Made by a program: the position numbers and the translations under genes. A stretch of DNA of 57,135 nt from Podochytrium sp. JEL0797 (taxonomy: Eukaryota; Chytridiomycota; Chytridiomycetes; Chytridiales; Chytriomycetaceae): the NCBI GenBank assembly GCA_027596195.1, contig JADGJG010000059.1, positions 1-57,135 of the forward strand, given 5' to 3'. Positions within the stretch are counted from its first letter, which is position 1, and each line of letters opens with the position of its first letter. A model generated the notes under the pieces. That model was not told the DNA's origin. It ran no database searches and saw only the letters and a program-made list of their open reading frames with translations. Of this stretch, positions 1 through 11,963 are shown piece after piece.

Positions 1-300
1 GAACACCTCACGCGCCACGCCCGCACCCATTCGGGTGAAAAGCCCCACAAATGCAACCAATGCGAGTATTCCGCATCGCAGAAAATATCGCTGCAGAAAC
101 ACTTAAGGAGCCACGCGGTTGTGCAAAAGGTCCGCTTGCCCTTCCAGTGCACCCGGTGCGAGTATTCCACCACCGAGGAGGCCAAGCTGCGTCGCCATGT
201 GAAGAACCACGACAGCGCGCGTGGATTCACGTGTTCTGTGTGTCCCTATGCCACAAACCGTCGTTATTCACTCGCACGTCATGAAAAGGTGCACTTGTGA
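1..300 (+). CDS. C2H2 zinc-finger protein, 3' end only
   Basis: The first frame is open from base 1 to a TGA at 298-300, giving the last 99 residues of a protein that begins before the window. It shows the His end of one finger, the TGEKP-type linker (here SGEKPHKC), and three complete C2H2 fingers starting CNQCEYS, CTRCEYS and CSVCPYA. The aromatic residue two places after the second Cys (EYS, PYA) is shared with several other finger genes in the window. Fingers of this type usually bind DNA, so a nuclear sequence-specific factor is likely; no target can be inferred. The stop falls directly after the final zinc ligand His, so there is no C-terminal tail. Confidence 0.9.
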   Translation, partial: EHLTRHARTHSGEKPHKCNQCEYSASQKISLQKHLRSHAVVQKVRLPFQCTRCEYSTTEEAKLRRHVKNHDSARGFTCSVCPYATNRRYSLARHEKVHL

Positions 301-845
301 TAGGTGTTTGCTGTTTGGAGATTCTGGCTGGACGCTGTTTTGGAACGTCTTATTACCTTGCTGTTTTTCTTTTGAATATATCGCGAATAAATTTGTTCTA
401 AGTTTGATTTTTTGTGCGGGTTTTAAAGTTCGCTATTGAGCGTGATCGCAAGTGAATTATTTATTTGCCTCTTTCTGTTCGTCCGTTATGAGCGAAAACG
501 AATAACGCAGAGTTTAACTCAACAAAATCTTGTCCTCACCAATCGTGGCCGATTTGCAAAAAAACCTTTTCCTTCTCTGCATTGGCCGAGGGGCGTAAGA
601 ACCCGTCGATTCCCCAATGCTGCAACACTTTGAACACCATCATTTGAGACATTCTCTTTTGAATATACCAAAAAAATTACTCTGCTGTGCCGATTTTGGC
701 GAGAAAACTGGCGTTGAAAGTTTTTGGAAGCGCGACCGAAGAATGCATGGCATGAAATCATTTCACACCTCGCTCAGAGTCGCGACCTTTCCCCCGTTCG
801 GGGAAAGGAAGCACTTGCCCTTACTCAACGAGATTTCGGCTTCAC
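301..845. other. Intergenic, nothing recognised
   Basis: Only short overlapping open frames without domain signal. AT-rich after 310, with an AATAAA-like hexamer (GAATAAATT) near 386 that could serve the upstream gene's 3' end. Confidence 0.5.
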
Positions 846-1160
846 GTGGCAAATCACAAACGTAAACAAACGCGGGAAAAGCCGTTCAAATGCAGTTTCT
901 GCGAGGCTGCTATTCAAAATTTCCTACCCCGGGCGGCTGTAGACGACAATCCAGTTAATTGCATCTTACCGACAGCAAGAATTCTCTCAGCCGCGGGGAC
1001 TGCGCGGAACTTCAGCAGACAAAGACAGATGCACATGGGCGACAAGCGATTCCAGTGCCTCGAGTGCTGTTAGCGTGCAGTGAGCTGTCGGGTCTTTAGT
1101 CACGCCAGTGTATTCAGATGGGCGAGAAACCGTTTAGGTGTAGTTTTGTGAATATCTACC
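846..1160 (+). pseudogene. Decayed C2H2 zinc-finger fragment
   Basis: Recognisable pieces of linker plus first Cys pair remain: REKPFKCSFCEA near 868-905, KRFQCLEC near 1035-1068, and MGEKPFRCSF near 1115-1150. No His pair follows the first piece and the second is followed at once by a stop (TAG at 1071-1073). The pieces lie in different frames. This is best read as an old finger array broken by stops and indels. Confidence 0.6.
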
Positions 1161-1847
1161 GAGGCCGGCAGTGGCCGCATTTGAAGCATGTTAGACGGGT
1201 GATTCGAGCCCGCCTCAGCTAACAACGCGGTTTAAATAATGGCAACACAATACCTATCGATACAGCTATTGGTTTGGCTTTACGACAAGTTGACAACTGG
1301 GTTTGATTGTTGTTGTGGATTTTACGAGAATCGTGACCCCCTAAAGGCGCAAGTGATATCCTCTTCTTTCATGCTCATTATATGAGGGAGCGATGGGGGG
1401 AATAAGGGCAACATTCGTAGAAACAATTTTTTGGCCGCCAGTTGCCAAGCACCACTTCAACCTTTGCCACGAGCCCTGCTGCGTTTTCGGCATTTCCAAG
1501 GAGTGGTATAGCGCGGTATATTCCGCACCCTAATGGTGGACTCCACGCGACGCGATGTGTGTCAAAAATTGGGCACAAACGGACCATTTTTGGGCCATCT
1601 GCCCCCCTGAGCAATTACGTGTTTTTTTCCGAGTCGAAAAAGGTCACGTGAAAATTTTTCCGACATTTTTTTTTGTTCGCATCTCTCGCGCGCGACGTTT
1701 TCGTCCTGGCAAAAAAAAGCAGAAACCGTTTCGTCTGCCTTGCTTCACTCGAATCAAATTCCAACGGTCTTACCACGCCGATCTCTCTGTTACCACCCAA
1801 AGAAGCGATATTCGGACACCCAACCCCCGCATCTATCAATCACCGAA
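1161..1847. other. Intergenic, upstream region of the DDT gene
   Basis: No convincing coding signal. A palindromic CACGTG (E-box type) lies near 1645 and a T-rich tract near 1660-1675. A short unspliced frame overlaps the start of the next gene but has no independent support. Confidence 0.4.
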
Positions 1848-4800
1848 ATGAGCCTTCCGCCGCCTGGCACCTTCCTTCCCCCGCCACACGGCCACCCAAC
1901 CCAACCACAGTTCCACCAGGGACAGCAGCAGCAGCCTCCCTATAGTAACCAGCAATCACCGCCGTATCCGCAGTTCCGTGTTGACAGCTACGGTCAGCCA
2001 TCGCAGCAGACGCAGGTTGGAAAATTTTCAGCGGGCTCTTTTTCGTCGTGTTCGCTAAAACAAACAACCTGGTTTCCTGAACCCAGAGCTATTCGGGTGC
2101 TCCTGCGAGCTCGCAAAATCAACAATACGCACAACCGCAACCCTCGGATTACCAACCTTACAACGAGCAGAGTTACCGGCGGCAACAACCACCTCCACCA
2201 GCCAACAGCTATCAAACCTACAGCAATGCAGCATACCAACCTCCCCCAGCCACACATCACTCGTATCAGTCGTACCCGCCCGCTTCTAACAGCCAAATAC
2301 CGTACGGTGCGCCTCCGCAACAACAGCGATATTATCCTTCATCCAGCAATCCCGAATACCCTCAGCCGCAGCAATACAACTTACCCCCACCTCCTGGTTC
2401 GTCGCAACCGCCGTACATCCAAACCCGCAGTCCGACAGTTCCGCATCAAAACTTTCACCCCGCTCAATCTTCATCGCCTCAACAACCCAGCTATTCAAAC
2501 TCGTACTCTACCTCCACATACCCCTCTCACATGGAGCCACTTTATTCTTCAAATTACCCACCGACCTACCCGCCATCATCACACCCCTACGGATCCAATT
2601 ACACACCGCCCCCGGTCTTCCCAGACCAACAATCCCCGCCGCGAAACGCTCCTCACAACCAGCAACCATACTCCACCGCAGCCCCATACTTCACATCACC
2701 ACCACTCCCAACCTCAACCAACATCCTCCCGCCCCCAATCCCCTCGGGCTACGGCCCAGAACCCACCATCCCCTTCCGCCACTTCCCCGAACCCGTCCCA
2801 TACCGCACCGAAATACCCCCATCCACCACGAATTTGCCTCCTGCTCCACGCGCCAAAAAGTCATCCACCAAACACCAAAACTACACACTCGTGGATCCTT
2901 CGGGAGTCTCCGACGCGTCGCGGCTGTTGCCCAAGAAGCGCGGGCGGCCTCCCTCGAAAAACAGCAGTGCAGCCGCGGAAATGAACGCGCATCAGTTTCA
3001 CGACGTGTTGGACCGCGCGAGCGCGGGGACGGAGTCTCACCGTGGACGGAGTGAGGTGGGTTCGTTTGGAGAGGTCATAGGCGGTGGTGTTGGGGTGCAA
3101 AACAAGTCGCGGTTGGTGACTTTGCGGTCCAAGGCTGAATTGGAGAGTGTGCATGGCGCGGCGTCGAGTACGGGGGGGTCCGTGTACGATGGTATGGAGG
3201 GAGTTGAGGCGGAAGGAGGGTATCATGCAACGATGGTGACAACGGTGCCGGCGGTGAACAAGAGGGTTTGCATTGGGGAGGATTTGGAGCCGGCGTTGTT
3301 GGCGGTTGCGCATCCGATGGTGGTGTTGAAGGCGGTGGGGGAGGTGGCGGTGGTTGTGATTCCCGATTTTGCGAATCAGGATGCTGGTGGCGGGGAGGAA
3401 GTGGTGGAGAGTGTGGAGGCGTCGAAGATGGAGGGGGTTGAGTCGACGGATGACGGCCAAAATGTCGCCGAGGGTGTTGAGAAGATGGAGGTCGCGACGC
3501 CCGAGGGTGCCTACAAGGCAGAGTCTGTTACCAGTGAGAAGAGTCCCGCGAAGGGGAAAGGGAAATCATCCAAGTCGAAATCAGTTTCAAGCAAGCCTGT
3601 AGAAGAAACGGAGCCAGACGCGAGTGCCTCTGGAATCGTGCTCGACAAGAATATGATGGAGCTCCAAAACAGGCGTTTGTCGCTGATCGAGTCGATGGAT
3701 TTGCTTTCGGTCGTGGATTTCTTGAACGGGTTTGGGACGGACCTGCTGAAGCTGGAGACTGTTTCGGATCTTTCTCTAGGTATGGAATCTGAGCTCTGCT
3801 TGGCGATGCCGAATTTTGACTAAAAATCCGTTCGCGCTATTTTCACAGGCTCATTCGAAAAAATGCTCTACAACGTCCCCTCCAACCACTCCCGCCTCCT
3901 CACCATCTACGCCTCCCTCCTCCTCTACATCTACCCACGCGCGCGATTCCGAGAATCCCTCGAACACTCCGACATCCCCGCCCACCTCTCCCACCACTTT
4001 GCCTGCTCCCTCACCGCCTCCACGAGTTTCGGATCCTTCCTCATTGACGCGCGATACCTCTGCAAAGTATTCTCCCAAATCGAATTCCTCCGCATCCCGC
4101 CGCCGTTCCACGTCGCCGCGTTGACGTCACTTATTACGTCGTGTCAGGCGCAGAAACAGTTCCATGCGCTTATGAATCATGCGTTGGAGGAGGTGGAGGT
4201 GTTGCGGAGGGAGAGGGTGCATGCAACAGTGAGGACGAAGGAACTCAAGTTGGCGATTTCGCGGGGGGAGAGTGAGGTGGCGAATGCGGGGGTGTTGGTG
4301 GGGAAGCTTGAGAGTTTGGTGGGGGATGTGACTTGCTTGCTTGAAAGCGGACGTACCAAGGCGGAGGTAAATATGATGTTTTGCTTGATCCTGCAAACAC
4401 AGTGCCTAACTAGAGTTGTTTTCGCTCGTCAAGGCCGACAACAACGTCCCGCCTCGGACTCTCCCCATCGACCAACGTCTCCAACACGAACGCACCCTCC
4501 ACGAAAACACAAACACTCTCGAAAACTACCGCACGGCCCACACCTCCCACACAGACCAACTCGCCCTCCTCGTATCCGAACTGACTGCCGTAGAGTCGCG
4601 TTCGATCCAAGTGAATCACGACCTTGCCAAAAAGAAGAACCAGCTGCGGTTGGGCGGGTCGCGGGTGCTCGGGTACGATCGCAATGGGGCTGTTTACTTT
4701 TGGGTGGATGTCGGTGTCTCGGGGGAGCAAGCGTTTGAGGTTCCGGAGATCGCGGTGGAAGTTGTGGGGACACCTGTTGCGCCTGTCGTTCGGGGAAAGG

Positions 4801-5957
4801 GAGGTAGTCGCAACGGCAGTGTTGCAGGTAGTGCGACTGGCTCTGAGAAGGGAGAAGCGAATGGAAACGTGAAGGCGATGGAGGTGGACGGAAATGAAGT
4901 CGGCGAGAAGAAGGCGGACGGGGAAGTGAAACCTATCGAACCTGAGGCCACACCTGCAACCAAGCAAGTCGAGATTCTTCCTACCTACCGCATCGCTGGA
5001 ATTGTCGTGGATTCCTCCTACGCATTGAAACCATCCGACACCGATACCAGCACATCCCCCCAACAATACGAAAATCCCCGCTCCTTTGGCCCATTCACAT
5101 TCATCGACTCCATGCCGCTCCTCAAATCTTTCGTCCGCTCCCTTAGCGACCGCGGCAACCGAGAACGCGACCTCCAATCCACGCTCCGCGAACAATTCGA
5201 AATCTCTTACGGAATCACGTTCCCGACGTTGAAACGCGCTTGGGACGCGTACGAAGCCGCGCCTTTGACGCCTGCAGAAGTCAATTTGGACGCCGGGTTC
5301 AAGGGACTTTCTGCTTGGATTTCGACGCTGGGACAGTCGTTGGTGGTGGGTGGGGGTTCTGCTGCTACATCCCCTGAGAGCTCGATGCCGTCGACACCGG
5401 TGAATGCTTCCACCGAGAGTCTCACTTCTGTAACGAGTGCGATTGGACTCCGAACGCGGAGAGCCAAACCCGCAAAAGCCCTCATGGCCCACGAACGTAT
5501 GACCATGTTCGAACGCTCCTCCATCGCACTCGTCAAATCGCGTCTCCACGAACTGATGCCGTTAACGGGAACGATCCCCAAAAGCGACGGCGCGACACCC
5601 AAAAAGGAAAAAACGGCCTGCGACGCGATCCGCACCTTGGCAGCCGCGAGGGAAGTCGCGACCTCCATCATCTCCCGCAAATTCGGGCGCAACACCGTGA
5701 ATGAATTGGAAGACCGGTTGGAGCGGTGTGAGACTTGGTCCATGATGTGTGTGTTGTTGGGGGATGTGATTCGCGAGACGAAGAGTAGGAGATTGAATGA
5801 TTGGTTGGATGAGACGCGGGATGGGGGGTGGGTCGAGGAGGAGGAGGAGACTACGGAGGCGGATGAGAGTTCGAAGGGGAGGGGGTTGGATAAGCCAAAG
5901 TTGACGCGGAAGCCGCGGAAGGTGGCGAAGCAGCCGGAGGTGGAGATTTGGAAGTAA
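1848..5957 (+). CDS. DDT/WHIM-domain chromatin protein with AT-hook
   Basis: Model: join 1848-2015, 2087-3779, 3849-4366, 4434-5957; about 1300 aa with three short introns. The N-terminal ~300 residues are low-complexity Pro/Gln/Tyr/Ser sequence. An AT-hook (KRGRPPSK) sits near residue 340. A DDT domain spans the second intron at about 585-650: the exon joined at 3779/3849 reads ...DLSLGSFEKML, which restores the helix. Near residue 867, LGYDRNGAVYFW matches the WHIM2 motif. DDT plus WHIM defines subunits that couple ISWI-type remodelers to linker DNA, so a nuclear remodeling-complex subunit is likely. No WAC domain, PHD finger or bromodomain was seen, so it is not a full ACF1/WSTF type. Acidic and Lys-rich low-complexity tracts surround the domains. 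The upstream in-frame ATG is separated from 1848 by a different, unsupported leader. Confidence 0.85.
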
Positions 5958-6006
5958 GAAATTTTTTTTTTATCGCGTTGTTTTTTTGTAATATTATCTT
6001 TCGTTA

Positions 6007-7106
6007 TCATTTATCGCATTGGGTTTCGGTTTCGCGCTCGCCGGTCCCACTACTTCCAGCTTCGTCCGAAGCAACGCCCATCTGACCACCATCTCCATGC
6101 TTCGACGCGACATGATTCTTGAGAGTCCCAGCCCTCGAATACCCCTGTCCACAAACTTCACACGAGAAAGGCTTCACTCCCGAATGATACCCTTCATGCG
6201 TCCTCAGCGATGCCGAGGTTGAAAATGTGGCACCACAGGTTTTGCATTCAAAAGGACGCACACCCAAATGCCGTTTCTCATGGGCCCGCATATCCTGACT
6301 CTGCGTGAACCGACGGGGACAGTACCCACACACGTAGGGTCTCTCGCCCGTATGGATGCGGACGTGACGCCTGAGGGAGGAAGCGTCGCAGAGGGTTTTG
6401 GAGCAGTGCGGGCAGATGTACTGGGTGGAGTGGAGGATGGCGTGGCGGCGGAGGTTTTTTTCAGAGGAGAAAGAGTGGGAGCAAGTGGGGCAGGTGAAGG
6501 GGAGGGGTTGGTCGGGGTCGGCCGTGTGTTTCGAGAGGTGGTTGCCGAGACCCTGGGTGGTTGAGAGGAGGGATTTGAGATGTCAGATAGGGATCACGAT
6601 TCAATCATTCGATACTCAACTTGTCTCGTGGTGAAAGACTCATCACATTGGAAACATTCGAATTTGGTTTCAAGGTTGTTGATTTTTGGCGGAGGTGGCG
6701 TATTGACAAGGTGGTCTTTGCGCGAGAGATGCCAGAGGAGTTCCTGTCAAACGAATATGATACTCGTTAATAAGAAGAATACAAGAGAATAAACCCAACC
6801 GACCTGCTTCCGCTCAAACTTGTCACCGCATTGCAGACATTCAAAATCAAACTGCTTCTGAATCAGCTGCTGTTTTGCCAGTTTCTTTGCCATTCGCTTT
6901 GCCAGTTTCTCTGCCAGTTTCTGTGCCAGCTTCTCTTCAGCAAGTTTCTCAGCCTCGCGCTTGATCTCTTCCTTCTCGCGAGCCTCCTTCTCGAGCTTCT
7001 GCTTCTTGTTGGCAATCACCTTTCTCGCTATGATCACCTCGTTCTCATGCACAAACGGCACTGGCTGCGATCTCTTCCTGCCGGACGTGCGGGGTGATTC
7101 ATCCAT
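6007..7106 (-). CDS. C2H2 zinc-finger protein, seven fingers, charged helix
   Basis: Model: complement of 6007-6552, 6621-6743, 6804-7106; about 323 aa. A highly charged Lys/Glu/Ala helix with repeated KLAEKLAK-like units (residues ~36-80) precedes seven fingers: CLQC, CFQC, CPTC, CPHC, CGYC, CKTC and CEVC. The two introns each cut a finger between its Cys pair and its His pair (after FERKQ and FTTRQ). Splicing restores the His pairs ELLWHLSRKDH and GLGNHLSKH, which confirms both introns. The finger gene at 10.3-11.1 kb has an intron at the same place in its first finger, so the two are probably paralogs. Start chosen at the first ATG of the open frame; the frame stays open upstream to about 7320, so a longer N terminus or an extra 5' exon is possible. 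Confidence 0.85.
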
Positions 7107-7799
7107 CGTGCCGGGTGTGTCAATTGGTCCTGATTGGGGCGCTTGAGGTTCCGGCTTGGAAGTCTCAGACGGCGATGTTGAGGTCTTCTCTGTCTTGACC
7201 CACCGGCCGCCAATACGGGGAGGAAAGGGGCGAACTATCGTGGCAATTGGATGGTGTGGTGATTTTTGCGATTTTTGGAGCCAGACTTTGAGTCGGTCTC
7301 CAGTCGGTTGGATTGCATAACAATTTGGCGATTATTCCTGTAGTGGATGGGAACCGTTGATCGAGTGCTATAAAAGCGGCAAGATGTTCCAATGCGTTTT
7401 CCGCGTGCAAGTATGATGAGGTTTTGTCATAACAAAGCCCTTGGAATGCTCTCACTTCTATGCCGCCTCTTTCGGTGTCTACGATAGATGCCGCCCTCCG
7501 TAACGCGTCGCCGACGGTTGCACCACCGATGCCTCGGATCGATTGATCCAGCTACCACACTTGCCAGAGTGATGCCATTCTTCCCAAAAACGAACCCGCC
7601 GATCTTGAATTTAAGGGTCAGAAATGAGGACGAAAGTGAATGAAAGTTTTTTATTTTTGGACACCGACGCAATAAACTATACAAATAAGATACACGAATA
7701 TAGAAATTCATTAGTAAGAAGTGATGTATCCGTTTCGAATAAAATGATAAAAGAACGCGTGGATTTTCCACGCACGCCCCAAAACTAAAACAACCCAAA
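7107..7799. other. Intergenic between divergent genes
   Basis: The minus-strand frame of the preceding gene stays open to about 7320 without an ATG. A TATAAAAG box on the plus strand near 7369-7376 has no clear gene at the expected distance. Nothing else is recognised. Confidence 0.4.
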
Positions 7800-9584
7800 A
7801 TGTCCTCGTCGCTCATGATCGAAGTCGAGGGAACCTTCCCGCCAAAGAAGATTTCCATCAAGACCACTCCCGCAATGTCACTCAACCAGGTCCTCAGCTC
7901 TGCCCTCGAGAAACTGGGCAACAAGAACCCTGTATCGTATGGACTGCGGTGAGGAGTGAATTCCCTCGATTCGCATCTCATTGAACCCATTCAATCAGAT
8001 ACAACAAGACCCTCCTCGATCTTTCGCTTTCTGTGCGCTTTGCCAACCTTCCCTCGGGGGCAAAACTCGTTCTCACTCCAACCGCACAGCCAGCACAAGC
8101 ACCCCCACCAACCACATCCCCCTCCCCCTCCTCTGCCCCCCATGCTACCTCATCCACCCCCTCAGTACCACCCGCACCATCAACCACCACCCCACCCACA
8201 CCCGGCCTCGTAACCATCGCCCTCCAAATCCAAGAAGGCCCACGCATCATCCAAAAACTCTCCCCCCTCACAACCCTCTGGTCACTCCTCAAACAAATCG
8301 AATCCCAAGACCCAACGCTGAACCTCACCTCCAACCTCATCCCACCCCCTCTCCCCGCCACAAACTCAAACCTGCCGAAACCGTTGCAAGCACTCTCCGA
8401 AGCAACCAAGAAACTCGCGCAAAAGAACCAAGACCTTGTATACGCCTTTCCGTTGTTGATTCTGAGTAACCGCGAGTTTGGGACCTTTGCATTGTTGAAG
8501 GAAACGACGCTCGAGGCGTGTGGGTTGCGGAACGGCGGGAACGCGCTCGTGCGCTTGTTGTGGAAGGTCGAAGCGGGGGTTGGGTGGGAGAATGTAAAGG
8601 GGGAGGTGGAGGCTGAGTGGGAACGCGTTGTGTTGAGTGCGCCTAAAGCGGCGGCGGTTCGGCCGGTGGTGGTCAAGAAGGCGGTGGTGGTTGAGAGGGA
8701 TGTTTCACCGATGGAGGTGGATACTCCGCTTCCTGTGGTTGCTGGTTCGGGTAAGGTGGAGGATCAGCATGAGGCTGTGAAGTTGGAACATGGCGAGTTT
8801 GATCGCGATTTGAAAGTGTTTGCAGCCCCACATGAGGATGCTGATGCAGGACCCATGAACAGTACGTTTTGTTGATCTTCTCCTCATATTCAATCGCATT
8901 CCTCATATTCAAGCTTATTCCCCCATTTACTTCTTTTCCGTCCCAGTCCAACTCCCCGACTCCTTCTTCATCCTCTCCCCAACCGAACTCAAACTCGCCT
9001 ACCTCTCCTCCAAATCCGCCACCAAACACCTCACCGATGCCCCACTCATGACCAAATCCATGCGCGACCGCGAAGACGCCCTGCGGGCCGCCAAGTTCCC
9101 CAAAACCATGGTCCGCGTACGGTTCCCGGACCGTGTTACCATTCAAGCGCAGTTTCTGAGTACGGAAAGTGTGGGGGCGTTGTATGAGGTTGTGGGGAAG
9201 GAGATTGTGAGGGGTGGGAGGGCATTTGTGTTGTACGTGTCACCGCCGTTGCAGGATTTGGTGGGCAAGAAGGAAATGACGTTTTGGAAGGCGGGGTTGG
9301 CTCCGGCTACGATGGTGTATTTCAAGTGGGCGGAGGGAGCGCACTTGGAGGGCCCGTTTTTGGGAGAGCATGCGGTCGCGAGGATGGAGGCTTTGCCGGT
9401 TCCTGTGAAGGAGGTTGTGCCGGAGGTGTTGGAGGCCTTTGGGGAGGAGGAGAAGGACGATGCGGAGATGGGTGGGGTGAGTGGAGGTGGGGCCAGTCAT
9501 GTTCCTTCGAGTGGGGAGTTTCGACAAAGTGAGGCTGTGTATGTGAGGAAGATGCCAAAGTGGTTCAAGATTGGAAAGAAGTGA
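7800..9584 (+). CDS. TUG/UBX-domain protein (ASPSCR1/Ubx4-like)
   Basis: Model: join 7800-7948, 7999-8861, 8947-9584; about 549 aa. The N-terminal ~80 residues form the TUG ubiquitin-like domain (VSYGLRYNKTLLDLSLSVRF across the first splice). A Pro/Ser/Thr-rich linker follows, then a central LRNGGNALVRLLWK segment typical of the family. A UBX domain lies near 390-470 (VRVRFPDR through APATMVYFKW). TUG/Ubx4 proteins bind Cdc48/p97 and act in membrane-protein handling; in animals the family tethers GLUT4 vesicles. Both introns are GT-AG (50 and 85 bp) and both junctions restore the family alignment. The acidic C-terminal tail ends in a basic KWFKIGKK. Confidence 0.88.
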
Positions 9585-9667
9585 AGCCGTACTAATACTA
9601 AGATAAAGAAAAGTCTGATAAACCGCGTCAAAGAAGGGATTCTTCTCCCCTGCATGTCACTTGGTCA

Positions 9668-10231
9668 ATGCTTGGCCGAAAAGTTGTCGAAATCGAATTA
9701 TGTCAAATCTCCTGCCACCAACGGATCTTTCAGGCGGCCACCGAGAAATCCGCCACCAACCTACTGGCCATGCCACGACTCACTGAATCCAACGGGGTCT
9801 CCGCAGCTTTCACGGCGACGAAGAACGTTCCGAGGCGCTCCAAGAAACGGCACTCGTGTCCATTCTGCGAGTATTCAACCCCCTTCACCAGCCACACGGC
9901 CAACCACACTAAAATCCACATTGGAGAGAAACCATTCACTTGCGCGTTCTGCGAGTTTTCTTGCATTCAGCGCGCCAATTTGGACGTTCATCAGCGGATC
10001 CACACGGGGGAGAAGCCGTTCCAGTGCGATTTGTGTGGATTCTCGTTCCGCCAGTCGGCTGGCTTGAAAGCGCACGAGCGATCCCACACAACCCAGGATG
10101 AAACCGATTCGGGGCGCAGGAGAACCAAGCCTGCCCCATTTGAATCAACAGGAAGACCGAAGAGAAACTACTCGGAGGAGATAGGCTTCAGTAATCCCTC
10201 ACTAGAACTTAAAAATATATTTGTTTTGTGA
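9668..10231 (+). CDS. Three-finger C2H2 protein
   Basis: Single-exon frame of 187 aa if the ATG at 9668 is used, or 153 aa from the ATG at 9770, which lies closer to the conserved part. Three fingers in series (CPFCEYS, CAFCEFS, CDLCGFS), each ending HxxxH and joined by IGEKPF or TGEKPF linkers. A Lys/Arg-rich stretch (RRSKKRH) just before the first finger could act as a nuclear signal. The tail is short and polar. Convergent with the next gene, with only 35 bp between stops. Probably a DNA-binding factor; target unknown. Confidence 0.82.
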   Translation: MLGRKVVEIELCQISCHQRIFQAATEKSATNLLAMPRLTESNGVSAAFTATKNVPRRSKKRHSCPFCEYSTPFTSHTANHTKIHIGEKPFTCAFCEFSCIQRANLDVHQRIHTGEKPFQCDLCGFSFRQSAGLKAHERSHTTQDETDSGRRRTKPAPFESTGRPKRNYSEEIGFSNPSLELKNIFVL

Positions 10232-10266
10232 AAACGCGATACCATTCCTGTTTATTCCCAACTCAT

Positions 10267-11083
10267 TCACCCACATGCATTACTTCTCTCATGAGTCTTG
10301 AGCTGCTGCGCCTGCGCAAACCCCTTCCCACACACTTTACACTCAAACGGCTTCTCCCCCGTATGAGTCCGCTCATGCACGATCCGCGAATGAATCTGTC
10401 TGAACCCCATATCACAAAACCGACACTTGTACGGCTTCTCGCCCGTATGCGTTCTCAAATGCGTGGTGAGATGCGCGGCCTGAACAAACGTTTTGCTGCA
10501 AAAGTCGCACGCGTGGTTCTTTTCGCCCGTGTGAGTTTTCGTGTGGCGACTGAGCTGGTATTTCATGGCGAAGGATTTGTCGCAGTGGGAGCATCTGAAT
10601 TCGTTTTGGAAATCTGCTGGGCGGTGGTCGGCGCGTGTGAGGTGGCTCTTGAGTTCCTGTCAAAATTATATCAGGAACTGAGTCGAAACATCCAGCAAAA
10701 CTCACCGCTTTCGACTTGAACATCTTGAAGCACTGCAGACATTCGTACGAGACAAATTTCTTGCGCCTCGTTGGCTGTGCTTGGAGAAGCAATTCCTGCG
10801 GTGCAGAGTCTCCGTCTTCTTCATCCTGATCAATCCCCTCCTCCTCAACGGATGCTTCCTTCTCCCGGGGTCGTTTGCGGATCCGCTGTGGGGTAACAGG
10901 GTGATGAGCCGGGTCCTCAGCGAATTGAAACTCGTCGTCGGATTCGGAACTTTCGGAGACCCCGTCAGAAGCCACAAATTCGTTGCTTGATTCGTCATCG
11001 TCTTCACTTGGTGGATCGTCTTTGATTCGGTGGGATGGTGGGCGGGGGTCCGTGGCTGTGGTTGTTGGGGAGAGTTGGCGCAT
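10267..11083 (-). CDS. Five-finger C2H2 protein with acidic N terminus
   Basis: Model: complement of 10267-10656, 10706-11083; 255 aa with one 49 bp intron. The N-terminal ~100 residues are rich in Asp, Glu and Ser, which could form an activation or interaction surface. The first finger is split by the intron after CLQCFKMFKSKA; splicing gives ELKSHLTRADH. Four TGEKP-linked fingers follow (CSHC, CDFC, CRFC, CKVC). The last ends KTHERSNACG, so its fourth ligand would be Cys or absent. The ATG at 11083 was chosen over one at 11158 because sequence beyond 11120 encodes a finger remnant on the other strand. Intron position matches the seven-finger gene at 6.0-7.1 kb. Confidence 0.82.
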
Positions 11084-11119
11084 TGCAGGCAGATTTCTAG
11101 GCAGAATTTCGCGCCTGAT

Positions 11120-11239
11120 TACAATTTGACGGGTCATGAGACTGGCGAGAAACCGCATCAATGCAGCTCGTGTGATTTTGTTTGTTCGAATCCGTCAAAC
11201 TTGAAGAGACATGACCGTCGCCATGCAGTTACAAAATAA
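11120..11239 (+). pseudogene. C2H2 finger remnant, one finger
   Basis: Encodes a linker and one finger (ETGEKPHQCSSCDF ... LKRHDRRH) followed by four residues and a stop at 11237-11239. It has no start codon or further fingers of its own. The ending NLKRHxRRHAV is shared with remnants near 19.1 and 22.4 kb, which points to one source family. Confidence 0.6.
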
Positions 11240-11963
11240 AAGAAGAATATTATTGAACGGTCCGGCATTTTCGAGCTGTGCTTAGCTCGACTTTGAATCA
11301 CAGGATCTGCAGACCCGGCAAAATGCTCGCGAAAGGGAAGGCCGCGTAACTTTTGATCCGCCACTTCTCACCAGTCTATATTTATGATTGGCGACTGCAG
11401 AGTGAGAGATGGCAAGAGCTCCTGCCTGCATTTCCACCTGAAAACTGTCGTCGTTGGCTGCCGAGTGCTGGAACGAATCCCCAGGGGCTGATTTTTAGAT
11501 GGAGATGAAAAGCATGCGACGCGCTCTTATAACGCGCGATAATATTGTCATGGGAGGTTTGGATAATATATCTTTCTCAATGTCTATGATGAGCATTCTT
11601 CGAGAGGTGATATTTTTCATTGCGGAGAACGCTCGTTCAACGGAAGCAATGGAGACTAGCAGCGCCTCTCCTCCTCCACTTGTCCTCAAATTCCCTGGAT
11701 CAAATCAACGGAATGCGTAACTTCTTCCTTATTGAGTGTAAACGCGAAGCAGGCGAAGAGAAAAAAGAAGTTGGTCAAAAGTGGATACAGCGGTATGCCG
11801 CAGTTGTGCCGCAAACAAGTTGAACTTTGATGTTTTGGGCAATTCAAAGCAAAATGACGCTTTTTTGCGCTGCAATTTTGGTTTATAAAAGTCGTCATTT
11901 GATGGAAACGCCAGAAAAATGTATAAAAGAATACAGGTCAGAAACTAATATTCGAATTCAAAA
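11240..11963. other. Intergenic, upstream of DJ-1-like fragment
   Basis: No gene recognised. A TATAAAAG box lies near 11884-11891, about 80 bp before the ATG at 11964, so the truncated gene downstream may still have a promoter. Confidence 0.45.

Noticed and set aside
4410..5549. 379-residue minus-strand frame across the DDT gene
   Set aside because: Antisense to a coding exon whose WHIM2 motif fixes the true strand.
11083..11161. Longer N terminus for the five-finger gene
   Set aside because: The added segment overlaps a plus-strand finger remnant and has no similarity to the paralog.
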